Position numbers and translations under genes: made by a program. From the NCBI RefSeq assembly GCF_008017805.1, contig NZ_VRTT01000001.1, forward strand, positions 186,001-250,000: a stretch of 64,000 nt of DNA, given 5' to 3'. A model generated the notes under the pieces. That model was not told where the DNA came from and searched no databases. It was given only the letters and a program-made list of their open reading frames with translations. This document shows positions 27,387-36,280 of this stretch, in pieces. Every line of letters begins with the position of its first letter. Positions within the stretch are counted from its first letter, which is position 1. Origin of the DNA: Paenibacillus sp. N3.4 (GTDB lineage Bacteria > Bacillota > Bacilli > Paenibacillales > NBRC-103111).

Positions 27387-27518
27387 ATTGCACCTCCACT
27401 CTGTCTATATTATCTCCAATTCGCCAGGATTTCCAACATGGAAGATGTAAAGGACATGCATGTCTTTCCTCTTATAGGGAAAAGTAAGCCTACCAATCTG
27501 TATAGAAAGGAATCACCA

Positions 27519-28817
27519 ATGAATAAAACAATGAGTAAACCTATGGGTAAACCAATGGGTAAAGCAATGAACAAAACTATGAGTGAACCAGAGAGTAAAC
27601 CAGCGAATCATTCAGGTCCATCGACCAGTAAACCTATCTTGGAATATATTGCTCTCGCTACAATCCCTTTAGTTCTTGTACTGGGCAATTCGATGTTAGT
27701 GCCTATTCTGCCCGATATGCAGGAGAAGATGGGCATTTCCCGTTTCCAAAGCTCATTGGTAATCACCTTGTTCTCGATCACCGCAGGACTAATCATTCCT
27801 GTCTCCGGTTATTTATCAGATCGATTTTCGCGTAAGGGAGTTATCATCCCTTCGCTCATCGTATACGGAGCAGCCGGCGTTCTAGCAGGCCTAGGAGCTA
27901 TTTGGAATTCCTACACAACCCTAATTATCGCGCGCGCTGTACAGGGCTTAGGAGCAGCCGGAACAGCCCCCATTGCGATGGCGCTTGTCGGAGATCTTTA
28001 TAAGGGAGGCAAGGCGAGCAAAGCCTTGGGCTTGATTGAAGCCTCGAACGGCATAGGTAAAGTCGTCAGCCCTATTTTAGGTTCTTTAATCGCTCTAATC
28101 GCCTGGTTTGCTCCATTTTTCGCCTTTCCTATCTTCTGTGTTTTGGCGCTGCTAGCTGTCATCTTTATGATCAAAGAGCCTCCAAAAAAAGAAAAGCCCC
28201 AAGCGCTACGTGCCTATTTAAAACAAATCAAAAACATATTGCAAGAAAAAGGTCATTGGTTAATCCCTGCCTTTATTGCAGGTTCACTAGCCTTATTTAT
28301 CCTGTTTGGCGTTCTCTTTTATTTATCGCAAATATTAGAAGAAGAACCTTATAACATCACAGGCGTCAAGAAGGGACTCATCCTTGCTATACCTTTGCTA
28401 GGTTTGGTCATCACTTCCTATACGACAGGTGCCCTAATTAAAAAAAATGGGACCGCGATGCGCTGGATTATCAATTTGGGACTCCTCCTGATGACGATTT
28501 CGTTAACACTGACAATCTTCTTAAGTACCAAGCTCGGTCTTTTTATCGGACTGCTCACACTAAGTGGCATTGGCACAGGAGCTCTGCTTCCTTGTTTAAA
28601 TACGATGATTACCGGCTCCGCTGAGCGGGAGCAGCGCGGCATGATTACTTCTCTTTACAATAGCCTCCGCTTTATCGGGGTCGCGTTCGGTCCACCTATT
28701 TTCGGCTGGCTAATGAATCTGTCACATAAAGCTACCTTTATAACCGTATCTTCCTTAGCTTTCCTTACGCTCGGACTCGTTTTTTTCTTCATACGCCCCA
28801 AAGGGGAGCTGAATTGA
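27519..28817 (+). CDS. MFS multidrug-type exporter
   Basis: 432 residues from the ATG with AGAAAGGAAT upstream; further in-frame extension to 27276 lacks support. The first 40 residues are an unusual hydrophilic repeat (MSKPMGKPMGKAMNKTMSEP). Twelve membrane helices follow. Motif A is SGYLSDRFSRKGVI in the first cytoplasmic loop, and the phrase GLGAAGTAPIAMALVGD is typical of drug:H+ antiporters of the 12-TM group, close to bacillibactin or tetracycline-type exporters. The substrate is unknown. It diverges from the ResA-like gene and is followed by the JAMM gene 86 bases later. Confidence 0.85.
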   Translation: MNKTMSKPMGKPMGKAMNKTMSEPESKPANHSGPSTSKPILEYIALATIPLVLVLGNSMLVPILPDMQEKMGISRFQSSLVITLFSITAGLIIPVSGYLSDRFSRKGVIIPSLIVYGAAGVLAGLGAIWNSYTTLIIARAVQGLGAAGTAPIAMALVGDLYKGGKASKALGLIEASNGIGKVVSPILGSLIALIAWFAPFFAFPIFCVLALLAVIFMIKEPPKKEKPQALRAYLKQIKNILQEKGHWLIPAFIAGSLALFILFGVLFYLSQILEEEPYNITGVKKGLILAIPLLGLVITSYTTGALIKKNGTAMRWIINLGLLLMTISLTLTIFLSTKLGLFIGLLTLSGIGTGALLPCLNTMITGSAEREQRGMITSLYNSLRFIGVAFGPPIFGWLMNLSHKATFITVSSLAFLTLGLVFFFIRPKGELN

Positions 28818-28903
28818 TCCACCACTAGGCTCCTATCTACCCATTCTCTCCTTGAACCTTTATACTAATTGCAACCCGATTCAATGAGAGGTGTCTAGGA
28901 GTT

Positions 28904-29317
28904 ATGCAGGTACTTATGACAAATGAGCTTTACCGCACACTTATCGAATACAGCTTTAGTAAACTACCCGAAGAAGCCTGCGGCTTTATTCTAGGACAAG
29001 TTCTAGACCAAGACGCTGGCTTTACAGCCCATTCGTTTGCCCCTATGCGCAATTGCGCTGCGAATCCGCAATTGCAATTCGATATTGCCCCGCAGGATAT
29101 GGTCCCTTTCCTTGTAAATACAGAAAACCATGTTATCGGTATTTTCCATTCGCATCCCACTGCTTCACCCATACCTTCTGAGCAGGATCTTCAAACCCTG
29201 TGGCATACCATCCCGACACATTGGATTTTATCCTTACAAGCGCCCAAACAGCCTGAATTATTTTTATATCAAATAAAAAAAGCCTCCCCAACCGCATTCA
29301 ACAAACTTCGTTTGTGA
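28904..29317 (+). CDS. JAMM/MPN-domain metallopeptidase (Mov34 family)
   Basis: 137 residues forming a single MPN domain. The JAMM zinc motif is complete: Glu in PEEACGFILG, then HSHPTASPIPSEQD (His-x-His, seven residues, Ser, two residues, Asp). Bacterial single-domain JAMM proteins cleave isopeptide bonds or small sulfur-carrier tails. No ThiS/MoaD-like carrier or ThiF-like E1 gene is adjacent, so the substrate is unknown. Start uncertain: ATG at 28904 or the ATG 12 bases later. Convergent with the exonuclease gene, only 4 bases from its stop. Confidence 0.8.
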   Translation: MQVLMTNELYRTLIEYSFSKLPEEACGFILGQVLDQDAGFTAHSFAPMRNCAANPQLQFDIAPQDMVPFLVNTENHVIGIFHSHPTASPIPSEQDLQTLWHTIPTHWILSLQAPKQPELFLYQIKKASPTAFNKLRL

Positions 29318-29321
29318 TGGG

Positions 29322-30061
29322 TCAGTGATGGCTCAATAAGGCATAGAGATCGCCCAATGTATCCACATCTCGCGATTTTATCTCCTCCATAAATCTTGAC
29401 CAAAGCTGGGCGGTCATCAGGGAATCATCCAGCGCATGATGGCGATTTGTAACTGGAATATCATAAGCGTGGAGCAGCGAATCCAAGCTTAAATTTTTTC
29501 TCTTCGGCATCAACCACTTGGCAATCATCATCGTGTCCAGAACGCGATGAGATAAACTTACTTTGGACGTCGCCATAAAGCGGAGTTCAGGAAATTTTTA
29601 TCATGCCCTGTTGCATGCGCAACTAATATCCTCTGTTGAACAAACTCCAAGAAATCACTCAGCACTACTATTAAATCAGGCGCTGCGGCTGCCATTTCGT
29701 TCGTTATTCCAGTTAGCTTTACAATTTCGTCAGGGATTTTACGCTTAGGATTTACCATGCTATAGAAGGTGTCCTGAAGTTGTACTTCACCGCCAATAAC
29801 CGAGACGCCGCCAAACGAGATGATCTCGTCACCATTGTAAGGTGAAAAGCCTGTGGTTTCCAAATCAAAAACAACAAGTTCCATCGAGTGGAGCGGGATA
29901 TCAAATAAGGAATCTTTCCGCTGTTCTTTCAGCATCGAGCGAATAAATGCCATCTGCTGCGCACTTTGGACATTAAACATAGAAGTAAGGGCAGGTGTGA
30001 GACCGCCCATTTTATATAAGTGCCACATACGACCAGCGGGACGCATGTCTTTCATCTCCAA
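29322..30061 (-). CDS. DnaQ-like 3'-5' exonuclease, frameshifted
   Basis: Two frames (29558-30061 and 29322-29576) give one DEDDh exonuclease of about 246 residues. Exo I is VVFDLETTGFSPYNGDE, Exo II is LVAHATGHDKNFL, and Exo III is HHALDDSLMT with the general-base His and metal Asp. The break is in TGGCGACGTCC (about 29570-29575): one added base restores ALWRTSKVSLSHRVLD. A single-base deletion is likely. Resembles stand-alone DNA polymerase III epsilon-like proteins. It is the last gene of an apparent operon with amt and a DUF294 nucleotidyltransferase. The start may be TTG at 30061 (better spacing from GGGAGGGG) or ATG 6 bases later. Confidence 0.84.
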
Positions 30062-30102
30062 TCACCCCTCCCTACGCCAAATTTCAATTCCTGCCGACAT
30101 GG

Positions 30103-31185
30103 CTAACCTTTTTCTTTATCTACTTGCAAATCGATTGATTTTTTCACAAATTTTTGCAAATCTATTCCCGCGCGTAAGCATTGCTTTAATTCCTGCCTAA
30201 CTTCTTTCGTCAATTGCTCGGCGGATAATTTGCTCCTGGTCGTATACATCTCTTCCTCCAGCTGAAAAGGGGTCATATCCCGCAATTTGAGCGCTATGCC
30301 AAAAGCATCCCGCCATTCATCAGCCAATGACTCAGGGATGAATGAACTTTCCTTCAGAAGCCTGATTCTTTCTAAGGTTGAAGCTTCTATGATTCCTGCT
30401 TGAATAGAAAGCAGACGCACACCATTAACAATCGGTATGTAAGCCCCATATTTAATATCAAACCCACCGGCATCCTCGCCATATCGCTCGGTTATTAGAT
30501 GTCCAAATACACCCAGAGAAATTTTATGATGAAGCGTGTTGGATAACAAATACTTAAGTATCGTTGGATGCTGCTGAATATACGCTAGGAATTCGCTTTT
30601 CAACCGATTTACCAAATCCTCAAAACCATAAACAGCTCGCATATCTGCCATGATGAGCAAATAACGCACATGTTCCCAATCCGGTTCTTCAAACCAAGCC
30701 GTCATTTCATCCATGTACGCCGCAATAGGCTTACGCCATTGTCTGTTGCTCGATATCACATTCCCCTGACAAGGTGGATACCCCAAAATGCCTAAGCCAT
30801 AAAGAATACAATCGACAAGTTTAACAAAATAGGCTTCCAACTCTTCTTCCGAATGATGTAGACTTTGCTCATAGATAAGTCCGTTATCTTGATCGCTCCA
30901 GAGCGTCTGTTCACTTCTGCCTCCACTGCCGAACAGAATAAACGCATATGGAACCGGCGGCTTGCCGCAGCCCTCTTGCTCCAGGTTATCTTCAGCCAGT
31001 TTAATCGTTCTTCGAATGAAAGCATCGTGAAGCCGGTTTACATCCTGCAGAGCCTCATATGAATGTGAGAAAAGGGAATGCTCCCGAATCGTCTCATGCA
31101 CCTGATCTCTGGTTATTCGCATCTCCTCGAACTGTTCCGATCGATGTATGCGTGCCAAGATCTGTTCCATGGAGAGATGATTCAT
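30103..31185 (-). CDS. DUF294 nucleotidyltransferase (GlnD-like)
   Basis: 360 residues. Residues about 75-150 show the nucleotidyltransferase signature FILFGSGGRSEQTLWSDQDNG, with GSGGR and metal-binding DQD, as in the DUF294 family of putative uridylyltransferases related to GlnD. Residues about 205-345 form the family's C-terminal helical domain. CBS or cyclic-nucleotide domains, often fused in this family, are absent. It starts 43 bases below amt with AAAGGGGATG before the ATG and no terminator between, so it is likely co-transcribed. GlnD modifies PII, which controls Amt, so a role in nitrogen signalling is tempting, but no PII gene is present and the substrate is unproven. Confidence 0.85.
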   Translation of the reverse strand: MNHLSMEQILARIHRSEQFEEMRITRDQVHETIREHSLFSHSYEALQDVNRLHDAFIRRTIKLAEDNLEQEGCGKPPVPYAFILFGSGGRSEQTLWSDQDNGLIYEQSLHHSEEELEAYFVKLVDCILYGLGILGYPPCQGNVISSNRQWRKPIAAYMDEMTAWFEEPDWEHVRYLLIMADMRAVYGFEDLVNRLKSEFLAYIQQHPTILKYLLSNTLHHKISLGVFGHLITERYGEDAGGFDIKYGAYIPIVNGVRLLSIQAGIIEASTLERIRLLKESSFIPESLADEWRDAFGIALKLRDMTPFQLEEEMYTTRSKLSAEQLTKEVRQELKQCLRAGIDLQKFVKKSIDLQVDKEKG

Positions 31186-31228
31186 GTTGCATCCCCTTTA
31201 CTCTAGTAGAGAATAGTTAGGTTAGTTT

Positions 31229-32614
31229 TTATACCGAAACCCCGTTTTGAGCTGCCTTTTTCATTTGTTCCGGATAGCCGTAAGAACCGTGCTCAGATAA
31301 ATCCAAACCAATGATTTCTTCTTCTTCCGTTACACGAAGACCTACTGTTGCTTTTAGAATACCTAGGATGATGAAGGAAAGAACAAGAACGAAAGCAAGA
31401 GCTCCGAATACGCCTAATGCTTGAATGCCTAATTGGTGCAAGCCACCGCCATAGAATAATCCCGCGCCACCAACACCAACTTTCGCGGAAAGCTCAGGTG
31501 TAGCAAATAAACCAGTGGAGAGTGTTCCCCAGATCCCAGCGATACCGTGTACGGAGAATGCGTAGATGGGATCATCGATACCAGCTTTCTCAAACCATTG
31601 CGCTGTGAAGAACGTTACAATTCCCGCTACAGCACCGATAACAATGGCTGCCCAAGTATCTACGAATGCGCACGCTGCTGTAATCGCTACAAGCGCTGCA
31701 AGAACGCCATTCAACATACTAGGAATATCCGCTTTACCAAAATACATCCAAGAGATAATCAGAGCCGCAACTCCACCTGCCGCAGCAGCCATATTCGTTG
31801 TCAGTGCGATGTAGCCGAAGAAACCGTCACCCATTGCGCTAAGTGTACTACCTGGGTTGAACCCAAACCAACCGATCCAAAGGATAATAACACCGAGAAC
31901 AGACAATACTTGATTGTGGCCTGGAATTAAATTAGGTGTTTTATCTTTATTATATTTGCCAATACGTGGTTTTAACAAGATGGTCGCTACAAGCGCTGCC
32001 GTCGCACCTTGTAAATGAACAACTGTGGAGCCTGCAAAGTCTTGCATACCAAGTTGACCTAACCAACCACCGCCCCATACCCAGTGAGCAACAATTGGAT
32101 AAATAACGACAGTGAACAAAATTCCGAAAATAAAGTACACCGGAAGCTTCGCTCTTTCTGCAAATCCCCCCCAAGCAATAGCCAAGGATACTCCGGCAAA
32201 AGCAAGCTGGAACAAGAACTTAATGCCAATAGGTACATCAGAACCAGATAAAGCGCCGAAAGCTGCAGTAGCTTGATCTTCCAAACCTGTTACGAAGAAC
32301 CCTGTCGTTCCGAAGAAGGCATTGCCATCGCCGAAAGCGAAACCGAAGCCGACTGCCCAGAAAGCAATGGCGCATAAACCAAAGGTTAAAATTGTTTTAC
32401 CGGCTACATGACCGGCATTTTTCATTCTCGTAGATCCCGCTTCCAATAGTGCAAAACCGGCTTGCATGAAGATAACCAGGATTGCAGCGAGCATCACCCA
32501 AACAGCATCAATGGCACTAGTTAATTGAGGGATAGTTGCTTCATCTGCCGCAAAAGCAAGAGTAGGGAACAATAATGCCATAACGCCGAAAGCTAACAAT
32601 AATTTCTTAAGCAT
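31229..32614 (-). CDS. amt: Ammonium transporter Amt
   Basis: 461 residues. A cleavable signal (ends AFAA) precedes eleven membrane helices. Amt signatures include FALLEAGSTRMKNAG, IWIGWFGFNPGST, and AFSVHGIAGIWGTLSTG with the channel-lining His. It conducts ammonium into the cell under nitrogen limitation. It has its own sigma-A promoter and a consensus GlnR/TnrA box downstream of it. It differs from Bacillus in lacking an adjacent PII gene (glnK/nrgB). The likely co-transcribed genes are DUF294 and a DnaQ-like exonuclease. Confidence 0.93.
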   Translation of the reverse strand: MLKKLLLAFGVMALLFPTLAFAADEATIPQLTSAIDAVWVMLAAILVIFMQAGFALLEAGSTRMKNAGHVAGKTILTFGLCAIAFWAVGFGFAFGDGNAFFGTTGFFVTGLEDQATAAFGALSGSDVPIGIKFLFQLAFAGVSLAIAWGGFAERAKLPVYFIFGILFTVVIYPIVAHWVWGGGWLGQLGMQDFAGSTVVHLQGATAALVATILLKPRIGKYNKDKTPNLIPGHNQVLSVLGVIILWIGWFGFNPGSTLSAMGDGFFGYIALTTNMAAAAGGVAALIISWMYFGKADIPSMLNGVLAALVAITAACAFVDTWAAIVIGAVAGIVTFFTAQWFEKAGIDDPIYAFSVHGIAGIWGTLSTGLFATPELSAKVGVGGAGLFYGGGLHQLGIQALGVFGALAFVLVLSFIILGILKATVGLRVTEEEEIIGLDLSEHGSYGYPEQMKKAAQNGVSV

Positions 32615-32631
32615 ACGACCACTTCCTTTAA

Positions 32632-32648
32632 TGTTAGATTAGGTAACA
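32632..32648. promoter_or_regulatory. GlnR/TnrA-type box in the amt leader
   Basis: TGTTAGATTAGGTAACA matches TGTNA-N7-TNACA exactly. It lies between the amt promoter and start codon, about 20-40 bases below the expected transcription start, a position usual for repression. A half site (TGTTAGG) lies upstream of the -35. Confidence 0.75.
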
Positions 32649-32669
32649 TATAATGAAACTCTTATTGTC

Positions 32670-32698
32670 ATTATAGCGAGGATAATCGGGTTTGACAA
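32670..32698 (-). promoter_or_regulatory. Sigma-A promoter of amt
   Basis: Minus-strand -35 TTGTCA (32693-32698), 17-base spacer, consensus -10 TATAAT (32670-32675). Upstream, CCTAACAT (about 32738) and ATGTTAGG (about 32789) form a long-range inverted repeat. Confidence 0.75.
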
Positions 32699-32938
32699 TA
32701 GGATTTTCTCTAAGATCATTAAAAAAACGAAAAATAACCTAACATCTCACATGCATAATTCGTGTTTCCCTTCATATAGAAGGAAATATGTTAGGATTTC
32801 TCCCTTATTATAGAACTTAGCCCATATAAGCATCACGTTTGACTGTACGGTTTGTAATCAGGTATCATGAGGAGTAACGGCAAAAGGCAGAATGCTAATT
32901 GCCTGTTGTACATAACATGGAGTAGAGGTGAACTTACT

Positions 32939-33378
32939 ATGGGGAATGAGAAACTGTACAAAATCGGAGAACTAGCTAAACTTGCCGATGTCAGTCCTCG
33001 AACCATCGATTACTACACCAAGTTGAGTTTGATTGAACCGGAGAAACGATCCGATACGAATTACCGACTTTATAGCGATGAAACCTTAAATCGACTTAAA
33101 CGTATTGAAACAATGAAGAACGAGAAATATACCTTAGAAGAGATTAAAGCCAATCTGCAGCAATGGAGTAAAGTTTCTCCGATGATACGGTGAGAGATAA
33201 GCTAACATCTATTCAACTGCACCTCGAACAGTTAATGAAAGAAGCTAAAGAACTTGACCCTATTATTCAACAATTGAAACCGAATCAAATGAAGAAACTT
33301 TATCGTATCTTGACGCAGCCTACAGCTGCTTGTATTGAAGCGCTTATTGTCCTTCTAGGTAAAAATCCGTTCTCATAA
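32939..33378 (+). CDS. MerR-family regulator, frameshifted
   Basis: Two frames join as about 146 residues. The N-terminal winged helix-turn-helix reads YKIGELAKLADVSPRTIDYYTKLSLI, typical of MerR, followed by wing and helix NYRLYSDETLNRLKRIE. The break is in CTCCGATGATACGG (about 33180-33184); one added G restores SPDDTVRDKLTSIQLHLEQL. The C-terminal half is a coiled-coil dimerisation helix, and no metal-binding Cys are seen, so the inducer is unknown. The start ATG has AGAGGTG upstream. The longer frame to 32867 has no ribosome site. It lies 21 bases before the YugP-like gene and may be co-transcribed. Confidence 0.82.
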
Positions 33379-33399
33379 CAATTTACGGAGGCATGTGTT

Positions 33400-34092
33400 A
33401 TGTTCGTCTTTCACCCGTTGGATTATGTCATTATTGTTGCTTTTGTACTTTCACTCTGGGCATCGTCGCGTGTTCGAAGCACGTTCAACAAATGGTCCGA
33501 GGTCCCCATTTACTCGGGTATGACAGGCGCTCAAGCAGCAAGACGAATGCTCGATTCTAATGGACTGTATGATGTTCCTGTAGAAGCTGTTCCTGGGACG
33601 CTGACGGATCACTATGATCCGATTGCACGGGTTGTCCGGTTATCCGAACCCGTCTACTATCAAAGCTCCATCTCGGCCGTTTCTGTGGCCTGTCACGAAG
33701 TAGGTCATGCCATTCAGCATAAAGTCCATTATCCGATGCTCGTAGCCAGACATCATATATTCCCTGTCGTGAACTTTGCTTCTGGCGTAGCGCCTATTCT
33801 CATCTTAGGCGGCTTCATATTTCAACAAATTCCTTGGCTTCTCGGAATCGGCATCCTTTTCTTTTCAGTAGCAGTCGCCTTCCAACTTATTACTTTGCCC
33901 GTAGAGTTTAACGCAAGCTCAAGAGCACGAGATCTTATGCTCTCAGAAGGGTTCATCTCTAATGAGGAAGAGCGTGGCGTAGCCAAGGTGCTTCGTGCAG
34001 CGGCTCTTACGTATGTTGCCGCAGCATTAATATCCGTACTGGAACTTTTGAAATATATCATGATTTTCAGCGGTCGCAACAACAATGATTAA
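33400..34092 (+). CDS. yugP: YugP-like membrane zinc metallopeptidase
   Basis: 230 residues with an N-terminal membrane helix, zinc motif VACHEVGHAIQHK (HExxH form), then two central and one C-terminal helices. The phrase TLTDHYDPIARVVRLSEPVY is typical of the YugP family of membrane neutral zinc peptidases. The physiological substrate is unknown. ACGGAGGCATGTGTT precedes the ATG. It is followed directly by a terminator. Confidence 0.87.
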   Translation: MFVFHPLDYVIIVAFVLSLWASSRVRSTFNKWSEVPIYSGMTGAQAARRMLDSNGLYDVPVEAVPGTLTDHYDPIARVVRLSEPVYYQSSISAVSVACHEVGHAIQHKVHYPMLVARHHIFPVVNFASGVAPILILGGFIFQQIPWLLGIGILFFSVAVAFQLITLPVEFNASSRARDLMLSEGFISNEEERGVAKVLRAAALTYVAAALISVLELLKYIMIFSGRNNND

Positions 34093-34095
34093 ACC

Positions 34096-34149
34096 AAAAA
34101 AAGCTCTCCCTGTGATGCGTGAATCGCATACAGCGGAAGAGCTTTTTTT
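34096..34149. terminator. Bidirectional terminator between yugP and the LysR gene
   Basis: Hairpin AAAAAAGCTCT...AGAGCTTTTTTT with inner CTGTGATGCG/CGCATACAG pairing; T runs on both strands. Confidence 0.85.
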
Positions 34150-34150
34150 C

Positions 34151-35035
34151 TTATTTAAAATAATCGGAAAGAAATCTTCGGAACACCTCAGCGACAAGAG
34201 GAAGCTTTTCACCACTTCGGCAAATCAAACCAACTGTTCGGGTTACTTGCGGGTCTGTGACACGAATTTTCGTTGGCTGGAGTTGTCCGCCCTCCATAAG
34301 AGCCATGGAAGGCAACAAACTGACTCCCATGCCTGCTGCAACAAGTCCTCGAATCGTGTCTGTCTCTTCCCCTTCAAATTCAACCTTCGGTACGAAGCCT
34401 GCCTTCAAACAAGCCTCCATCACGATGGATCGCAGCGTATATTCCTCGCTAAACATCACAAAAGGCTCATTTTTCAACTGCTCCAGGCGAATCGATGTGT
34501 ACTCGGCCAATATATGATTGGATGGAATAATGGCAAACAACTCTTCCGTTAGTAATATTTCACCTGTCACATGCTCGTGTGTTTCCGGAAATGGCGAGAT
34601 AAATGCCAGATCAATCTCACCTCTTGTCACATCACGAATCAACGAAGTATAAGTACCTTGCCGCAGTCTAAATTTCACATTTGGATGATCTTTTTTGAAA
34701 GCCGCAACGACCGCAGGCAACAGATTCACGACGAGGCTATGAGGAAATCCGATACGAATTTCACCTGCTTCGGGATTGAGAAACTCATGTATTTCACCTA
34801 CAGCGCGTTCCAAGTCCGTCAAGATACCTTCGATCCGACTTAAGAAAAGATGTCCGACAGAAGTCAAATGAAGATTACGTCCCTTTTGCACAAATAAATT
34901 GACACCAAGCTCTTCTTCGAGCAAATGTATTTGCCGACTAACCGCTGATTGCGCCACGTGCAGTTCCTCCGCGGCTTGGGTTACGTGTTGCTTCCTAGCA
35001 ACTTTTACAAAATACTGCAACTGTCTCAATTCCAC
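34151..35035 (-). CDS. GltC-like LysR-family regulator
   Basis: 294 residues. The winged HTH at 1-60 reads MELRQLQYFVKVARKQHV and LHVAQSAVSRQIHLLEEELG. The effector domain carries IRIGFPHSLVVNLLPAVV, FVMFSEEYTLRSIVMEACLKAGF and GLVAAGMGVSLLP. These closely resemble GltC, which activates glutamate synthase genes in Bacillus. The gltAB genes are not in the window, so it may act at a distance or regulate another target such as the divergent tpx gene. Length is normal and the helix-turn-helix is complete. Confidence 0.85.
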   Translation of the reverse strand: MELRQLQYFVKVARKQHVTQAAEELHVAQSAVSRQIHLLEEELGVNLFVQKGRNLHLTSVGHLFLSRIEGILTDLERAVGEIHEFLNPEAGEIRIGFPHSLVVNLLPAVVAAFKKDHPNVKFRLRQGTYTSLIRDVTRGEIDLAFISPFPETHEHVTGEILLTEELFAIIPSNHILAEYTSIRLEQLKNEPFVMFSEEYTLRSIVMEACLKAGFVPKVEFEGEETDTIRGLVAAGMGVSLLPSMALMEGGQLQPTKIRVTDPQVTRTVGLICRSGEKLPLVAEVFRRFLSDYFK

Positions 35036-35197
35036 TAGGATAAATCCTCCAACTTTTGTTCCGTTTTCACAGACGATAAATCAATAGCCAACTATTTAAA
35101 TTATAGCCTTCCCCTATCGATTGGACAACCCAACTTCAAAAAGCTTATAATAAATAAGTTGTTATCTAGCATGGAAAATAAAGGAGGAAACATACTC

Positions 35198-35716
35198 ATG
35201 GCACAAGAACGTACTGGCGTTGCTACTTTTAAAAGCAATCCTATCACACTAGTAGGTCCCGAAGTTAAAGTCGGCGACAAAGCTCCTGATTTCACAATTA
35301 ACAAAGATTTGCTAAACCAGGTTTCCCTCGCAGATTATGCAGGTAAAGTGAAGCTAATCAGCGTTGTTCCTTCATTGGATACAGGCGTTTGTGACGCACA
35401 AACTCGCCGTTTTAACGAAGAAGCTGCGGGTCTTGGCGACAATGTTGCTGTTTTGACAATCAGCGTTGATCTTCCTTTCGCTCAATCCCGTTGGTGCGGT
35501 GCGGCAGGTATCGATAAAGTCGTTACTTTGTCTGATTACAAAACCAAATCGTTTGGCGAAGCATATGGCGTTCTAATCAAAGAGCTTCAACTCGACATGC
35601 GTTCTATTTTCGTTATCGATGCAAATGATACTGTACAATATGTAGAGTACTTGGGCGAAATGACAGAACACCCTAATTATGAAGCGGCTGTAGCAGCTGT
35701 CAAACAATTAGTTTAA
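35198..35716 (+). CDS. tpx: Thiol peroxidase Tpx
   Basis: 172 residues from the ATG after AAAGGAGGAAACATACTC; the upstream in-frame TTG is not needed. An atypical 2-Cys peroxiredoxin: the peroxidatic Cys is in PSLDTGVCDAQTRRF and the resolving Cys in QSRWCGAAG, with the family opening VGDKAPDFT. It reduces hydrogen peroxide and alkyl peroxides using thioredoxin. Single gene with its own terminator, divergent from the LysR gene. Confidence 0.93.
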   Translation: MAQERTGVATFKSNPITLVGPEVKVGDKAPDFTINKDLLNQVSLADYAGKVKLISVVPSLDTGVCDAQTRRFNEEAAGLGDNVAVLTISVDLPFAQSRWCGAAGIDKVVTLSDYKTKSFGEAYGVLIKELQLDMRSIFVIDANDTVQYVEYLGEMTEHPNYEAAVAAVKQLV

Positions 35717-35731
35717 CAGTCAGATACAAAT

Positions 35732-35768
35732 AAAACAGCAAGGAGGCCTAGCTTCCCTGCTGTTTTTG
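35732..35768 (+). terminator. Terminator after tpx (also serves the opposite gene)
   Basis: Hairpin AAAACAGCA...TGCTGTTTTT between the two convergent stops. Confidence 0.8.
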
Positions 35769-36158
35769 TTATGATTCAATTTTATATGCGGCAAGTTTAC
35801 GGTCTAATTGTTTGTAAATATCTATTATAGTTCGATAATTTGAACCCAGATCTCCCATCGAACCACGAGAAGCTGAATAAATATCTACTGCAGTTTTCAC
35901 TGGATTGATTCCAAACAACGTTAACGTAACATCCTGTGTTCGGCCAGTCATTGTTTTGCGTTCCGCGAGAATTTCACCTACGTTTTGAACTTCATGAAGA
36001 AGTTTGTAGCCTGGCGTTTTTTTCAGAACCGCGGTAACCTCTTCCCATACTTGTTCTTTGGGTAATTTGTAATATCTTGTTTTAAGCAGAGGATCTTTGG
36101 CCTTATCTCCAGTCGTTTCATGACTGCGAAGTAATCCGATTAAAGTTCTCTTAAGCAA
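35769..36158 (-). CDS. DUF1499-like conserved protein
   Basis: 129 residues without signal peptide or membrane helix. The opening LKRTLIGLLRSHETTGDKAKDPLLKTRYYKL resembles a conserved Bacillus/Paenibacillus family that I associate with DUF1499; the rest includes VDIYSASRGSMGDLG and a C-terminal helix. The function is unknown. Its stop lies just beside the tpx terminator. The start ATG has GAAGGGGGAAAAG upstream. Confidence 0.65.
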   Translation of the reverse strand: MLKRTLIGLLRSHETTGDKAKDPLLKTRYYKLPKEQVWEEVTAVLKKTPGYKLLHEVQNVGEILAERKTMTGRTQDVTLTLFGINPVKTAVDIYSASRGSMGDLGSNYRTIIDIYKQLDRKLAAYKIES

Positions 36159-36280
36159 AAGCCTTTTCCCCCTTCAATGAAGTGCATAGACCACTTGCTA
36201 TTTCTACACTATTCTCTATCTTACCACTGATTAGCCGTAAGAAAAAGGGGTTAAATGAAAAGACGTTGATATCCAATGAT

